NCBI GenBank assembly: GCA_022360015.1
Contig: JAKSDQ010000265.1
Location: 1 to 40,577, forward strand
DNA length: 40,577 bases
Source: Cytophagales bacterium
GTDB lineage: Bacteria > Bacteroidota > Bacteroidia > Cytophagales > Cyclobacteriaceae
Reading direction: 5' to 3'
Part shown: positions 1-8,525 of the stretch, in pieces
How the letters are laid out: every line of letters begins with the position of its first letter
Position numbering within the stretch: the first letter of the stretch is position 1
Position numbers and translations under genes: made by a program
The notes under the pieces: model-generated
What the model was told of the DNA's origin: nothing
Databases searched by the model: none
What the model saw: only the letters and a program-made list of their open reading frames with translations

Positions 1-434
1 CGGGTACAATTAACAAGCAATACCTGATAATAGAGGATATTTTCCCAACGTTTTTGGAAATCGCTAAACTTAGAAAAGAAGCGGCCAATAGTCCCGATGG
101 TATCAGCTTTATTCCATTATTAACTGAGAAAGGAAAGTATCCGGTAGACAGGCCTATCTATTGGCATTATCCGAATACTTATGACCAACCCCCTTACAGT
201 GCCATAAGAAAAGGAGATTGGAAGTTGATCTACCATCATGTAGATAGAAAAATAGAATTATTCAACCTCGAAAACGATATAGGTGAACAAAATGACCTGT
301 CGAAGCTAGAAAAACAGAAAACAAGCGAATTAGCAAGGCTTTTGACCGATCATTTGATAGAAACAAAGGCTCAGATGCCAACTGATAAAAAAATGGGAGA
401 AACTGTCGGTTATCCAATAAGTCGAATTCAATAG
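1..434 (+). CDS. Sulfatase (S1 family), C-terminal part, cut by window edge
   Basis: The frame is open from base 3 to the stop at 432-434, so the gene begins outside the window; the TTG at 54 is internal. About 143 residues are visible. The segment reading LIIEDIFPTFLEIAKL is the sulfatase pattern EDxxPTxLxxA, and it is followed by RPIYWHYPNTY, AIRKGDWKLIYHH and IELFNLENDIGEQNDLS, the standard C-terminal subdomain of formylglycine-dependent sulfatases that closes over the active site. The catalytic Cys/Ser motif lies upstream and cannot be seen. In this setting, beside alpha-L-fucosidases and SusCD, it most likely desulfates a sulfated fucan or similar algal or mucin-type glycan in the periplasm. 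The family call is firm; the substrate is inferred from neighbours. Confidence 0.9.
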   Translation, partial: GTINKQYLIIEDIFPTFLEIAKLRKEAANSPDGISFIPLLTEKGKYPVDRPIYWHYPNTYDQPPYSAIRKGDWKLIYHHVDRKIELFNLENDIGEQNDLSKLEKQKTSELARLLTDHLIETKAQMPTDKKMGETVGYPISRIQ

Positions 435-494
435 GATCGCATAAAACGAAACTTGAGCGTATAAGAACGGTGCAATCAATCCTGAGAATAGAAA

Positions 495-909
495 GTGTTT
501 GATCCCAATAAACTATATTCTATAATAGTGAAATACTTGCTGATCTTTTCAATAATCCTAGGTGCTACGGCATGTAATAGAAATTCAAAGCTTTGGGTTT
601 CAGACCATGCTAATTCTAAAACAGCTGATCTGTTCATCTGGGCAGGGCAATCAAATGCACAGGGGTGGATGGGGGATGCCAAATAACAACGAGCTAAAGG
701 TAATCCTCGGTGTGGATGAACAGCATTCTTGGGTATCAGAGAGACCAATTGTGGTTGAAGCACAGAAGAATATAGCGGCACTTGATCCCAATATTAGCTT
801 TACAAGTATGATTGGACTACCCAAAGCAGATGCAACACATTTGACCCCACATGGACTTGTGGAGCATGAAAAAATTATTTCTGAAGCCTTTAAAAAATGC
901 GAGCAATAA
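495..909 (+). pseudogene. Sialate O-acetylesterase-like SGNH esterase, internally deleted and frameshifted
   Basis: A GTG at 495 opens a lipoprotein-like N-terminus (LLIFSIILGATAC, lipobox Cys about residue 27) that runs into LFIWAGQSNAQGW, the GQSNA block carrying the nucleophilic Ser of the PF03629 SASA esterases. The frame stops at 684-686 just after GDAK. In the +1 frame from about base 684 the text resumes as VILGVDEQHSWVSERPIVVEAQ and ends with LPKADATHLTPHGLVEH, which holds the Asp-x-x-His of the catalytic triad. The middle of the enzyme, roughly 170 residues by my recollection of family length, is missing and the junction is out of frame. It is a dead remnant of a carbohydrate acetylesterase that would have worked with the sulfatase and fucosidases. 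Confidence 0.8.
811..897 (+). repeat. Direct repeat copy 1: 3' end of the SGNH esterase gene
   Basis: This 87-nt stretch matches 2495-2581 with two substitutions (C at 846 against T at 2530; A at 869 against G at 2553). It encodes the catalytic-His end of the esterase. Immediately after it the A-run is one base shorter than in copy 2 (six against seven As), so this copy ends in the wrong frame with KKCEQ, while copy 2 ends KKMGAGK. Confidence 0.9.
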
Positions 910-949
910 AGCGCTCCACTGACTAAAGCTGATAAAGCTATCTGTTTGA

Positions 950-2002
950 CTATTTATTCTTTTTTAACATTTCACCTACTTCCAATAAAATATTAACACT
1001 TTCTTTGGGAACTTCTCCATTCCCATCCGGACCTATATTCAAAAGCAGGTTGCCTCCTTTTGTGTTAATATCCATCAGTTTATCAAATACTTTTTGAGGA
1101 GTTTTCCATTCGTTATCGTTTGCTTTGAAACCCCAAGAATGGTTCATGGTATAGCAAGCTTCCCAATAGTATTTCAAACTTTCTCCCGGGTGTTGCTGTT
1201 CCGGAGTTCCAAAATCTTTTTTGAAGTCAGCTCTCTTAGAAACCCGGTTATTAATAATTATTTCCGGTTTTAACTCGCGGCTGTATTGATATAAGTCTGT
1301 TCCGGTTTCCATATCCCACCAGTGCACCCAATCACCATCAAACCAAAGAATGTCGCTATCATAATTTTCAATCAGTTCTTTGATCTGATCCTTCATATAC
1401 GCCACGTATTCTCCTTTTCTCTTCGTTTTCATGCGTACTTCACCCCACCAGCCCCAGCCTTCGTCACCATCGCTATTGCGCTCTTGTGAAGGGTGGTGCC
1501 AATCGATGATGCTATAATAAGTGCCGAATTTCAAGCCGTATTTTCTACAGGCAGCACTTAACTCTGCAAGAATATCCCTTTTAAAAGGAGTACTTGCTAC
1601 GTCATAATTAGTGTATTTACTATCCCAAAGGCAAAAACCCTCATGGTGCTTAGTGGTAATCACAATATATTTCATACCGGCTGCTTTTGCTGTTTTAGCT
1701 ATGAAATCAGCATCGAAGTTTTTAGGGTTGAAGGTATGCGTAAGCATGGCATATTCCTGCGGTGCAATGTCTGCCCAAGCTTGTATCCATTCTGCATAAT
1801 TAGCTATCTCTTTTCCTTTCCAGACACCTCCCAGTTGGCTATAAAGCCCAAAATGGATAAACATACCATACTTGGCATCTACAAACCATTCCATCCGATG
1901 CTCGAAATCATCTTCGGATTCGTTTAAATAATCTACCTTTTCCTGGGCGATCAATCCATTGGTCAGATATAGTGAAATTAAAAGGTATCCTAATTTTTTC
2001 AT
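950..2002 (-). CDS. Alpha-L-fucosidase, GH29
   Basis: The product is a 350-residue exported enzyme that removes terminal alpha-L-fucose from oligosaccharides. I choose the ATG at 2002 because it gives a clean signal peptide (MKKLGYLLISLYLTNGLIAQ); the frame stays open 75 nt further upstream. GH29 hallmarks are YGMFIHFGLYS near residue 45, YIVITTKHHEGFCLW at about 112-126, GLKFGTYYSIIDWHH at 156-170 and DILWFDGDW at about 217-225, where Asp222 is the expected nucleophile. The C-terminus (GGNLLLNIGPDGNGEVP) is the usual end of the catalytic barrel; no extra carbohydrate-binding module is present. The gene points against the flanking esterase fragments and lies between the two copies of the esterase 3' repeat, suggesting that rearrangement placed it here. 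Confidence 0.93.
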   Translation of the reverse strand: MKKLGYLLISLYLTNGLIAQEKVDYLNESEDDFEHRMEWFVDAKYGMFIHFGLYSQLGGVWKGKEIANYAEWIQAWADIAPQEYAMLTHTFNPKNFDADFIAKTAKAAGMKYIVITTKHHEGFCLWDSKYTNYDVASTPFKRDILAELSAACRKYGLKFGTYYSIIDWHHPSQERNSDGDEGWGWWGEVRMKTKRKGEYVAYMKDQIKELIENYDSDILWFDGDWVHWWDMETGTDLYQYSRELKPEIIINNRVSKRADFKKDFGTPEQQHPGESLKYYWEACYTMNHSWGFKANDNEWKTPQKVFDKLMDINTKGGNLLLNIGPDGNGEVPKESVNILLEVGEMLKKNK

Positions 2003-2494
2003 GGGAAAGACTTTTATCAGTATTATTAATTTATTTTTAAAGCAATAACTACATCTACCTACTTTGCTGCAATGCACTAATTATCTTTGGTTTTGCTTTT
2101 TCTTGCTCTTAATCTGAAAGGCAATGACACCATTACTTCCGGTTACTTTTAATAATCTCAGCCCACCTGGAATACCCCTCTTGCTTTACATGAATGCTAT
2201 CACCTCCATAATATTTTACTATCCGGACTTCTATAATAAAACCCTGCGGCCTCAGGGAGAAAAATGGATAGGTAAAAATACGTCATTCTTTTTTAATTGG
2301 AATTTTCCAGTTGAGTTTTTATCCTATAAGATCAAACTTGTCTGTCTCTTCGCTCCTTGAAATGTTGCAGGCGAGCTTTCTCATCCCCGAAACTGGCGGG
2401 CGGTAAAGGTGATAAATAGGTTCATCAGATATATTCATATATTTCACAATACAATATGTAAATTTTAGGTATAACTGCGGATATTCAATGATGG
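2003..2494. other. Non-coding stretch between fucosidase and second esterase fragment
   Basis: I see no convincing gene here. A 78-codon open frame at 2124-2360 has no recognisable motif and an atypical composition. The stretch presumably holds the promoter of the leftward fucosidase at its left end and decayed DNA elsewhere. Confidence 0.5.
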
Positions 2495-2581
2495 ATTGGA
2501 CTACCCAAAGCAGATGCAACACATTTGACTCCACATGGACTTGTGGAGCATGGAAAAATTATTTCTGAAGCCTTTAAAAAA
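2495..2581 (+). repeat. Direct repeat copy 2: detached 3' end of the SGNH esterase gene
   Basis: This is a second copy of the 87-nt 3' end of the esterase gene, 1684 nt to the right of copy 1 and in the same orientation. Read in frame it gives GLPKADATHLTPHGLVEHGK and then SEAFKKMGAGK before a TGA at 2597-2599. No N-terminal part precedes it, so it is an isolated gene tail. Its frame is intact where copy 1 has lost one A, so it may be closer to the ancestral sequence. Confidence 0.88.
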
Positions 2582-2639
2582 ATGGGCGCCGGCAAGTGAC
2601 AGGCGTTTGTATTTGAATGGAAAGCTTTAAGAGATCAAA

Positions 2640-3521
2640 TCATTCTTCCGACATAGATCCTTGAATTTTCCTCCTATACTCTAATGGTTTCAGGCCCTTC
2701 ATTCTTTTAAAAGTTCTGACAAAATGAGACAGGTTGTTGTAACCGTTATCGTAGGCGATATGAGCTATACTCATATCAGTTTGTTGCAAAAGTTTGCATA
2801 CATGCGCAATCTTTAATTCATTTAAAAATTGTCGATAGGTTTTCCTGGTATGCAGCTTGAAATACCGGCAGAAGGAATTCGGTGTTAAACTTACCAGATT
2901 ACTGACTTCTTTTAGCGTAATGTTTTCATTCAACCTTTCCAGGGAATATTCGAATATTTTATTTAACCTGTCAATATTTTCGGAACTTAGGTTTGAGGGG
3001 GAGTAAAACGAACATAAGACTTCCTTGTTTTCAGCTTTTGCCATCAGGTCGAGGATATGAATTAGTGTGGTAAGCCGCTCGGCGCCCTGGCTTTCGACCA
3101 ATTTACGGAGTTGATCACAAATTTTTATTTTGTCTTCACCATAAAACTTAATGCCCATTTTGGCATCCCGTATCAATTGACCGATGTGCGCTAATTCCGA
3201 TAGTTGAAAAAAACCAGGCCCGGCAAAATCTTCCTTGAAATGAACAACGATTATTTCCGCTTCCAAACCGGGGTTTCCCTGAAAGTATTGGCCATCATTT
3301 TTCCAGCAGTGGGGAAGGTTCGAACCTACCAATACCAGGTCGCCTGACCTGAACCTCTCGATATGGTCTCCTACAAACCTGGTACCATCACTTTTTAATA
3401 TGTACGTTAATTCCAACTCGGCATGGTAGTGAAAGGGATTGTAAAGATACGGTACCGTTTCCGGGGAGACTCTGAAAGAATAATTATCATAGCTTGGTAC
3501 TTGTATGAGCGTAGGTTTCAT
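2640..3521 (-). CDS. AraC-family transcriptional regulator
   Basis: A 293-residue cytoplasmic regulator. The N-terminal half (about 1-170) has the cupin sensor pattern of this family (PFHYHAELELTYILKSDGTRF, then FRSGDLVLVGSNLPHCW), which usually binds a sugar. The C-terminal 100 residues form the double helix-turn-helix: ITLKEVSNLVSLTPNSFCRYF and MSIAHIAYDNGYNNLSHFVRTFKR, then KGLKPLEYRR. It is transcribed divergently from the symporter at 3716, with 194 nt between the starts, so it probably controls that gene and the downstream RraA/fucosidase/UxaA genes in response to a fucose-type ligand. The ligand is inference. The ATG at 3521 is the natural start and the length is typical. Confidence 0.93.
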   Translation of the reverse strand: MKPTLIQVPSYDNYSFRVSPETVPYLYNPFHYHAELELTYILKSDGTRFVGDHIERFRSGDLVLVGSNLPHCWKNDGQYFQGNPGLEAEIIVVHFKEDFAGPGFFQLSELAHIGQLIRDAKMGIKFYGEDKIKICDQLRKLVESQGAERLTTLIHILDLMAKAENKEVLCSFYSPSNLSSENIDRLNKIFEYSLERLNENITLKEVSNLVSLTPNSFCRYFKLHTRKTYRQFLNELKIAHVCKLLQQTDMSIAHIAYDNGYNNLSHFVRTFKRMKGLKPLEYRRKIQGSMSEE

Positions 3522-3600
3522 TTTTAATTCGAGTCTATCTTCATTTCGGTTTATGAATAATAAAAGATGGTAATTTAGTGTAATTTAGCGATAATTACTG

Positions 3601-3633
3601 AAAACGAATTCATACGGTCGTTTTATATTTTTG
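3601..3633 (+). promoter_or_regulatory. Candidate promoter and operator of the symporter gene
   Basis: TATTTTTG at 3626-3633 fits the Bacteroidota -7 element TAnnTTTG, 82 nt before the symporter start. No TTTG is found at the -33 position; that place is taken by an inverted repeat, AAAACG at 3601-3606 and CGTTTT at 3619-3624. A missing -33 box covered by a repeat is what one expects of an activator-dependent promoter, and the divergent AraC gene is the obvious activator. A tandem TAATTTAG pair also lies between the two genes. Confidence 0.35.
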
Positions 3634-3715
3634 AAGCTAAAATCGTGAAATCCAATTGAGGAAAATTAACATACAGGCTCCTTGATTAAAAAGAGGTACT
3701 CATTTAAAGCTTTTC

Positions 3716-5338
3716 ATGGAAGTTAAAATTGACCTTATTGACCTTGTTATTATCCTGGGCTATCTGATATTCATTGTAGGCCTTGGGTGTTGGCATTATG
3801 TAAAAGCATATTTCAACAGAACAGACGTAGTTACCAACAGCAAGGAATATTTCCTTGCGGGAGGAACCCTCAAATGGCCCGTGATAGGCCTGGCCCTTTT
3901 TGCTACTAATATATCGACCATTCACATGGTAGCGTTAGCTCAGGCAGGTTACGAAGATGGATTGCTGAATGGTAATTATGAAGTAATGTCTGGCCTGGTA
4001 CTGATTATCCTGTCAATTTTCTTCGCGCCTTTTTTTCTTCGGAGTAAGGTGGCTACGTTACCGGATTTTTTGGAGTTACGTTTCAGCAGGGCATCCAGGG
4101 ATTGGGTAGCGGGACTGTCGATCGCTACAGCAATACTCGTACACATAGGGTTTTCTCTTGTAACAGGAGCCATCGTGATGGAAGGAATGTTTGGTTTTGA
4201 CAGGACTTTCAGTGTCCTGGTTATCGTGTTGCTTACTGGTTTATACACTATTGTAGGAGGTTTGAGAGCCGTGGTTATTACGGAATCCCTGCAGGCGATA
4301 ATTCTGATCGTGGGCGCCCTGGGAATAACTATTGCCGCTTATGATCAAATTGGAAGCTGGGATCAGTTTACAGGGAATGTAGACGTTCAAAACCTGGATA
4401 TGCTTCGTAGTGGCGATGAAAGCCACCTACCCTGGTATGCTGTATTTCTTGGATATCCTGTGATTGGTATCTGGTATTGGTGTACGGACCAAACCATTGT
4501 ACAGCGGGTATTGGGTTCAAAAGATATTCAGCATGCCCAAGTGGGTGCTCTTTTTGCCGGATTTTTAAAGATGCTTCCCATGTTCATTTTCGTTCTTCCG
4601 GGACTTTTTGCCGTCGCCTTGGTTAATATGGGCAAATTCGACAATACCATCTTTGAAAGCAAAGACACACTATCATACCTCATAAGAAACCTGTTGCCAA
4701 CGGGGGCAAGAGGGATAATGGCCGCCGCCCTATTAGCTGCGCTTATGAGTTCTGTTTCCGGGGCCCTTAACTCCATATCCACCCTGTTCACCTATGATCT
4801 TTACAAACGATTCAGGCCTGATACTTCCGATAAGAAGATGGTAGTTATTGGCAGGTGGGCTGCCTTCCTGGCTATGATCACCTCGGTGTTATGGACTTTT
4901 CTTATTGATGGAAAAGAAGGGATATTTAATGAAATGGTTGGAATCATTGTACTGATCTCACCCCCGTTAACCACCGTTTTTTTGTTTGGTGTCTTTTGGG
5001 AAAAAGCATCGGCATTCGCTTCGAAATGGACGCTATGGCTTGGTACTTTGGCTGGTGTATTGCTCTTTCTTTACATGCGTTTGGACGAAATGTTAGGCTG
5101 GCCTGTTTGGGAAACAAAGACTTTGATGGATGGCGTGTACCTGACAATAGTTTGCAGCATTGTGATGATAGTATGTAGTTATATCAGGCCTCATACACAT
5201 ACAAATGAAAGTAAACGACTTACTTGGGAAAGCCCTTTGGAACCTTTCAAAGAAAAGGGCTGGAAGGGTATCGGAAATTATAAGTTTTTATCAGTGATGT
5301 TATTAGCGATAATGATCCTGATCTACATCATTTTTTGA
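3716..5338 (+). CDS. Sodium/solute symporter (SSS family, SGLT-like)
   Basis: A 540-residue inner-membrane protein with about 14 hydrophobic segments. SSS features visible are the first helix (DLVIILGYLIFIVGLGCWHY), the substituted-sugar signature GGTLKWPVIGLALFATNIST near residue 50, the RFSRASRDW loop, GIWYWCTDQTIVQRVLGSKD at about 245-265, and MAAALLAALMSSVSGALNS near 340, the sodium-site helix. It most likely imports a monosaccharide released by the locus, L-fucose or a related sugar or sugar acid, driven by the sodium gradient. It starts the rightward gene set and faces the AraC regulator. Family assignment is firm; the substrate is inferred. Confidence 0.93.
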   Translation: MEVKIDLIDLVIILGYLIFIVGLGCWHYVKAYFNRTDVVTNSKEYFLAGGTLKWPVIGLALFATNISTIHMVALAQAGYEDGLLNGNYEVMSGLVLIILSIFFAPFFLRSKVATLPDFLELRFSRASRDWVAGLSIATAILVHIGFSLVTGAIVMEGMFGFDRTFSVLVIVLLTGLYTIVGGLRAVVITESLQAIILIVGALGITIAAYDQIGSWDQFTGNVDVQNLDMLRSGDESHLPWYAVFLGYPVIGIWYWCTDQTIVQRVLGSKDIQHAQVGALFAGFLKMLPMFIFVLPGLFAVALVNMGKFDNTIFESKDTLSYLIRNLLPTGARGIMAAALLAALMSSVSGALNSISTLFTYDLYKRFRPDTSDKKMVVIGRWAAFLAMITSVLWTFLIDGKEGIFNEMVGIIVLISPPLTTVFLFGVFWEKASAFASKWTLWLGTLAGVLLFLYMRLDEMLGWPVWETKTLMDGVYLTIVCSIVMIVCSYIRPHTHTNESKRLTWESPLEPFKEKGWKGIGNYKFLSVMLLAIMILIYIIF

Positions 5339-5403
5339 AGCTATTTGGCAATGGGGTTTAATTAACAGTCTCATTGGCAGTTATTAAAAAAAACGAAAAT
5401 TCG

Positions 5404-5604
5404 ATGAAAAATCATGATATGAAAACTTCAGGATTTGAATGCGTGATCTCTGTTTGTGCCACATTATTTTTAACAATACCTCTATTTACATGTTACGGCC
5501 AGGCAGAAAAGTTCAATGGAGCGATGACAGATAAGCCTGCTTCCGGATGGGAAGCAGCTATGGTGACGGGAAACGGAAATATGGGTACCAAAGAATTTGA
5601 GTAG
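5404..5604 (+). pseudogene. N-terminal stub of a GH95-like glycoside hydrolase
   Basis: The open frame begins with a signal peptide-like segment (CVISVCATLFLTIPLFTCYGQ), then FNGAMTDKPASGWEAAMVTGNGNMG and stops at 5602-5604. The block DKPASxWExAxxxGNGxxG is what begins the N-terminal domain of GH95 alpha-L-fucosidases and relatives (PF14498), which normally exceed 700 residues. Only about 66 residues remain and no continuation is seen before the next gene at 5680, so the gene has lost nearly everything. The ATG at 5404 is a reasonable start; 5419 is an alternative. The exact GH family is uncertain because only the entry motif survives. Confidence 0.6.
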
Positions 5605-5679
5605 TACAAGATTTAGTGGTATGCACTGATGAGTACGCTTAGTATTTTACAACTACAAATATCCTGAACCATTAAAAAA

Positions 5680-6366
5680 ATGAAGGAGTCTATAAAAATG
5701 CAAAAAGAGATTACAGATAAAACTGAATTGTCAAACCGCCTGGAGAAATGTTATTCCGGGGCGGTATATGACGTATTAAGAGCAATGGGGTACGATCAAC
5801 AAACCCTGCCTAACGAAATTCGTCCACTGGATGTTAATAAAAAATTAGCCGGACCAGTATATACGGTAAGCGGAAATTACGATGATACTTTAGATGCTCA
5901 TGAAACACTACTTCATTGGACAGGATTACTATCTAAAGCACCCGAAGGAAGTGTAGTGATTTGCCAACCCAATGACAACACACTTTCACATATGGGAGAA
6001 TTATCATCTGAGACATTACAGCTTCGGGGCATAAGAGGATATATTGTAGACGGTGGGTGTAGAGATTCAGGTTTTATAAGCAAGATCGGTTTTAAAGTAT
6101 TCTGCAAATACTTTACCCCTGTAGATGTTGTCGGAAGGTGGGTGGCCGATGGATTTGGCAAACCTATTAATATCGGGGGAGTAGCAATTCATACCGGGGA
6201 TTATGTAATGGCCGATAGAGACGGTGTGGTAATCATTCCTGGGAAAATTGCTGAAGAGGTGATCGAAAAAACCGAGGAGGTCCTTCGGACGGAGAGCCTA
6301 GTTAGAAAGGCCATCCTGGAAGGTGTAGATCCCCAGGAGGCCTATTTAAAGTATGGTAAATTTTAA
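5680..6366 (+). CDS. RraA-like aldolase (HMG/oxo-acid aldolase family)
   Basis: A 228-residue cytoplasmic protein of the RraA/4-hydroxy-4-methyl-2-oxoglutarate aldolase fold. The signature GIRGYIVDGGCRDS at about 117-130 provides the metal- and substrate-binding Asp124, Arg128 and Asp129, and GELSSETLQLRG precedes it. Enzymes of this fold cleave 2-oxo-4-hydroxy acids to pyruvate and an aldehyde or oxo-acid, although many members bind RNase E or have unknown substrates. Placed beside a UxaA-type dehydratase and fucosidases, it is likely to cleave the keto-deoxy sugar acid. An AAGGAG at 5683-5688 lies nine bases before a second ATG at 5698, so translation may really begin there with MQKEITDKTEL. 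Confidence 0.85.
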   Translation: MKESIKMQKEITDKTELSNRLEKCYSGAVYDVLRAMGYDQQTLPNEIRPLDVNKKLAGPVYTVSGNYDDTLDAHETLLHWTGLLSKAPEGSVVICQPNDNTLSHMGELSSETLQLRGIRGYIVDGGCRDSGFISKIGFKVFCKYFTPVDVVGRWVADGFGKPINIGGVAIHTGDYVMADRDGVVIIPGKIAEEVIEKTEEVLRTESLVRKAILEGVDPQEAYLKYGKF

Positions 6367-6381
6367 AACTTATACATCGTC

Positions 6382-8481
6382 ATGAAAAAATACTTAAAAC
6401 CGGGCTTTTTCCTGGTATCGTTATTATTCCTCGAGGCATGCAATAATGTGAACCCTCCAGCAGCCTATGGCCCTGTACCCACTAAAAATCAGATAGCATG
6501 GCATGAAATGGAATATTTCGGACTGGTATGTTATGGGCTCAATACCTATACAAGGCAGGAATGGGGTTATGGTGATGTTGACCCAAAGGTATTCGATCCT
6601 GAAAACCTGGATACCGACCAATGGGCGCGTATTGCCAAAGAATCCGGTATGAAAGGTCTGATTTTAGTGGCAAAACACCACGATGGTTTTTGTTTATGGC
6701 CATCAAAGACCACAGATTACACGGTAGCGGCAACGCCCTGGAAAGATGGCAAAGGGGATGTCCTTGGGGACCTGGCTAAATCTTGTAAAAAGTATGGGCT
6801 TAAACTAGGGGTCTATATTTCGCCCTGGGATCGCAATCATGCCGAATATGGAAGACCCGGTTACGTAAAGGATTATCACGAGCAGTGGCGGGAGGTTTTA
6901 GAATACAGTGATGACATTTTTGAAGTCTGGTTCGATGGGGCCAACGGCGGTACAGGCTATTATGGCGGGGCAAGGGAAAGCAGGAAAATAGAAAAAGGAT
7001 ATTACCAGTTTCCTGAAATATTTAAATTAATAAAAGAAAAACAACCAAGGGCAATTTTTTTCGGATATGTCGAGGATATAACGCAAGATGTGGTCAGGTG
7101 GGGAGGAACAGAAGAAGGTACAGGTTCGGAAACCAATTGGTGCAGGTTTGATGATCCTACTGCCGGTGACCTTGAAATAATGAAAACAGGTCTTAAAAAT
7201 GGGAAATACTGGATGCCGGTAGAAGGCAATACTACCATCCTAAGCCCGAAAAAATGGTATTACAATGAAAGTTCACAGCCAAGAACACTTAAAAATTTTG
7301 TAGATTTATACTACACAACAATAGGGCAAAATGCAACATTTAATTTAGGGCTTTCAATTGGGCCCAGTGGTAAAATACCAGAAAGGGATATAAAGTCCAT
7401 GCTGGCACAAAAACGACAAATAGACAAAGAATTGGCTGACAATCTCGCGAAAAACGTGAAAATTACTTCAGATAACGAACGGAACAAAAGCACTTTCAAT
7501 GCGAAAAATGTGCTTGATGAATCTACAAAAACCTACTGGGCGACAAAAGACGGTGTCCAAAAAGCAAGTTTGATCCTTGATTTTGAAGAAGAAACGATAT
7601 TTAACCGCTTGTTGCTACAGGAATATATACAGTTGGGACAACGTGTTCATAAGTTCACGCTTGAAACAGAGACAGATCAGGGTTGGAAAGAAGTAGCCCA
7701 TGGAACGACAATAGGTTATAAACGAATACTTCGCTTCGACAATGTTACATCGAAAAAAGCCAGGGTTACCCTTGAAACAGATGCTCCGTGCCTGACCCTT
7801 GCCAACCTGGAAATATACAATGCCCCACCTTTACTGGCCGAGCCCGAAATGACTGCCGATATAGATGGAAACATCGTTTTACAAGCAACAGATGAACTTT
7901 CAATTTACTACGCATTAGGTGATGATTCATCGGGATCAAACTACAAAGAATATACAAGTCCCATTCACTTACCCCATGGAGGTACAATACGTGCCTATAC
8001 CAAACACGCGCAAAGCGGTCATACATCGGGTATCGTTTCTCAAGAGTTTGGGATGGCTAAAAAAGGATGGAAAATACACGGTGCTCAGGGAAAAAGTGCA
8101 AATATCAATCAACCCTCAAATGCCATTGATGCTAATGTCGATTCATTTTGGGAAACAACCGGCGAAGTGGAAAATAGCAATCATTACATTGCCATAAACC
8201 TCGGAAAACAAACCGGCATCACAGGGTTTTCATATATTCCACCTGACCTGGGCGTTGCAGGAGCCATTTTCGAATATGAGTTTTATGCGAGCAAAGATGG
8301 GAAGCATTGGGGAGAACCTATAAGTAAAGGCGAATTTTCCAATATAGAAAATAACCCTATCGCTCAACGGATTACATTTAAACAAGTAGTGCAGGCAAAA
8401 TATGTCAAGCTGGTATCGGTTTCTACAATAAAAAATCACAACAAAACCGTTATCAAGGAGATAGAATTATTTGCCAATTAA
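6382..8481 (+). CDS. Alpha-L-fucosidase, GH29, with C-terminal carbohydrate-binding domains (lipoprotein)
   Basis: A 699-residue lipoprotein (LVSLLFLEAC, lipidated Cys20), probably on the cell surface or in the periplasm. The GH29 barrel fills about 30-360: YFGLVCYGLNTYT, GLILVAKHHDGFCLWPS (93-109), LKLGVYISPWDRN (140-152) and DIFEVWFDGANGG with Asp185 as the expected nucleophile. The sequence is more like the GH29-B branch, which tends to need branched alpha-1,3/1,4-linked fucose; that is inference. After residue 360 come two beta-sandwich regions, one ending near 485, then a chitobiase-type C-terminal segment (SIYYALGDD, GGTIRAYT) and a discoidin-like domain (NAIDANVDSFWETTG). It starts 15 nt after the RraA gene, so the two are probably co-transcribed. 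Confidence 0.93.
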   Translation: MKKYLKPGFFLVSLLFLEACNNVNPPAAYGPVPTKNQIAWHEMEYFGLVCYGLNTYTRQEWGYGDVDPKVFDPENLDTDQWARIAKESGMKGLILVAKHHDGFCLWPSKTTDYTVAATPWKDGKGDVLGDLAKSCKKYGLKLGVYISPWDRNHAEYGRPGYVKDYHEQWREVLEYSDDIFEVWFDGANGGTGYYGGARESRKIEKGYYQFPEIFKLIKEKQPRAIFFGYVEDITQDVVRWGGTEEGTGSETNWCRFDDPTAGDLEIMKTGLKNGKYWMPVEGNTTILSPKKWYYNESSQPRTLKNFVDLYYTTIGQNATFNLGLSIGPSGKIPERDIKSMLAQKRQIDKELADNLAKNVKITSDNERNKSTFNAKNVLDESTKTYWATKDGVQKASLILDFEEETIFNRLLLQEYIQLGQRVHKFTLETETDQGWKEVAHGTTIGYKRILRFDNVTSKKARVTLETDAPCLTLANLEIYNAPPLLAEPEMTADIDGNIVLQATDELSIYYALGDDSSGSNYKEYTSPIHLPHGGTIRAYTKHAQSGHTSGIVSQEFGMAKKGWKIHGAQGKSANINQPSNAIDANVDSFWETTGEVENSNHYIAINLGKQTGITGFSYIPPDLGVAGAIFEYEFYASKDGKHWGEPISKGEFSNIENNPIAQRITFKQVVQAKYVKLVSVSTIKNHNKTVIKEIELFAN

Positions 8482-8525
8482 AATGGTAATAACTCAAATA
8501 AGTTTAATAATTAAACCCTAAACAA

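Noticed and set aside
476-781. Minus-strand open frame opposite the esterase pseudogene
   Set aside because: It mirrors recognisable esterase coding text on the plus strand, so it is a shadow.
2124-2360. 78-codon open frame between the fucosidase and the second esterase tail
   Set aside because: No signal peptide, motif or protein-like conservation pattern; the composition is that of AT-rich non-coding DNA.
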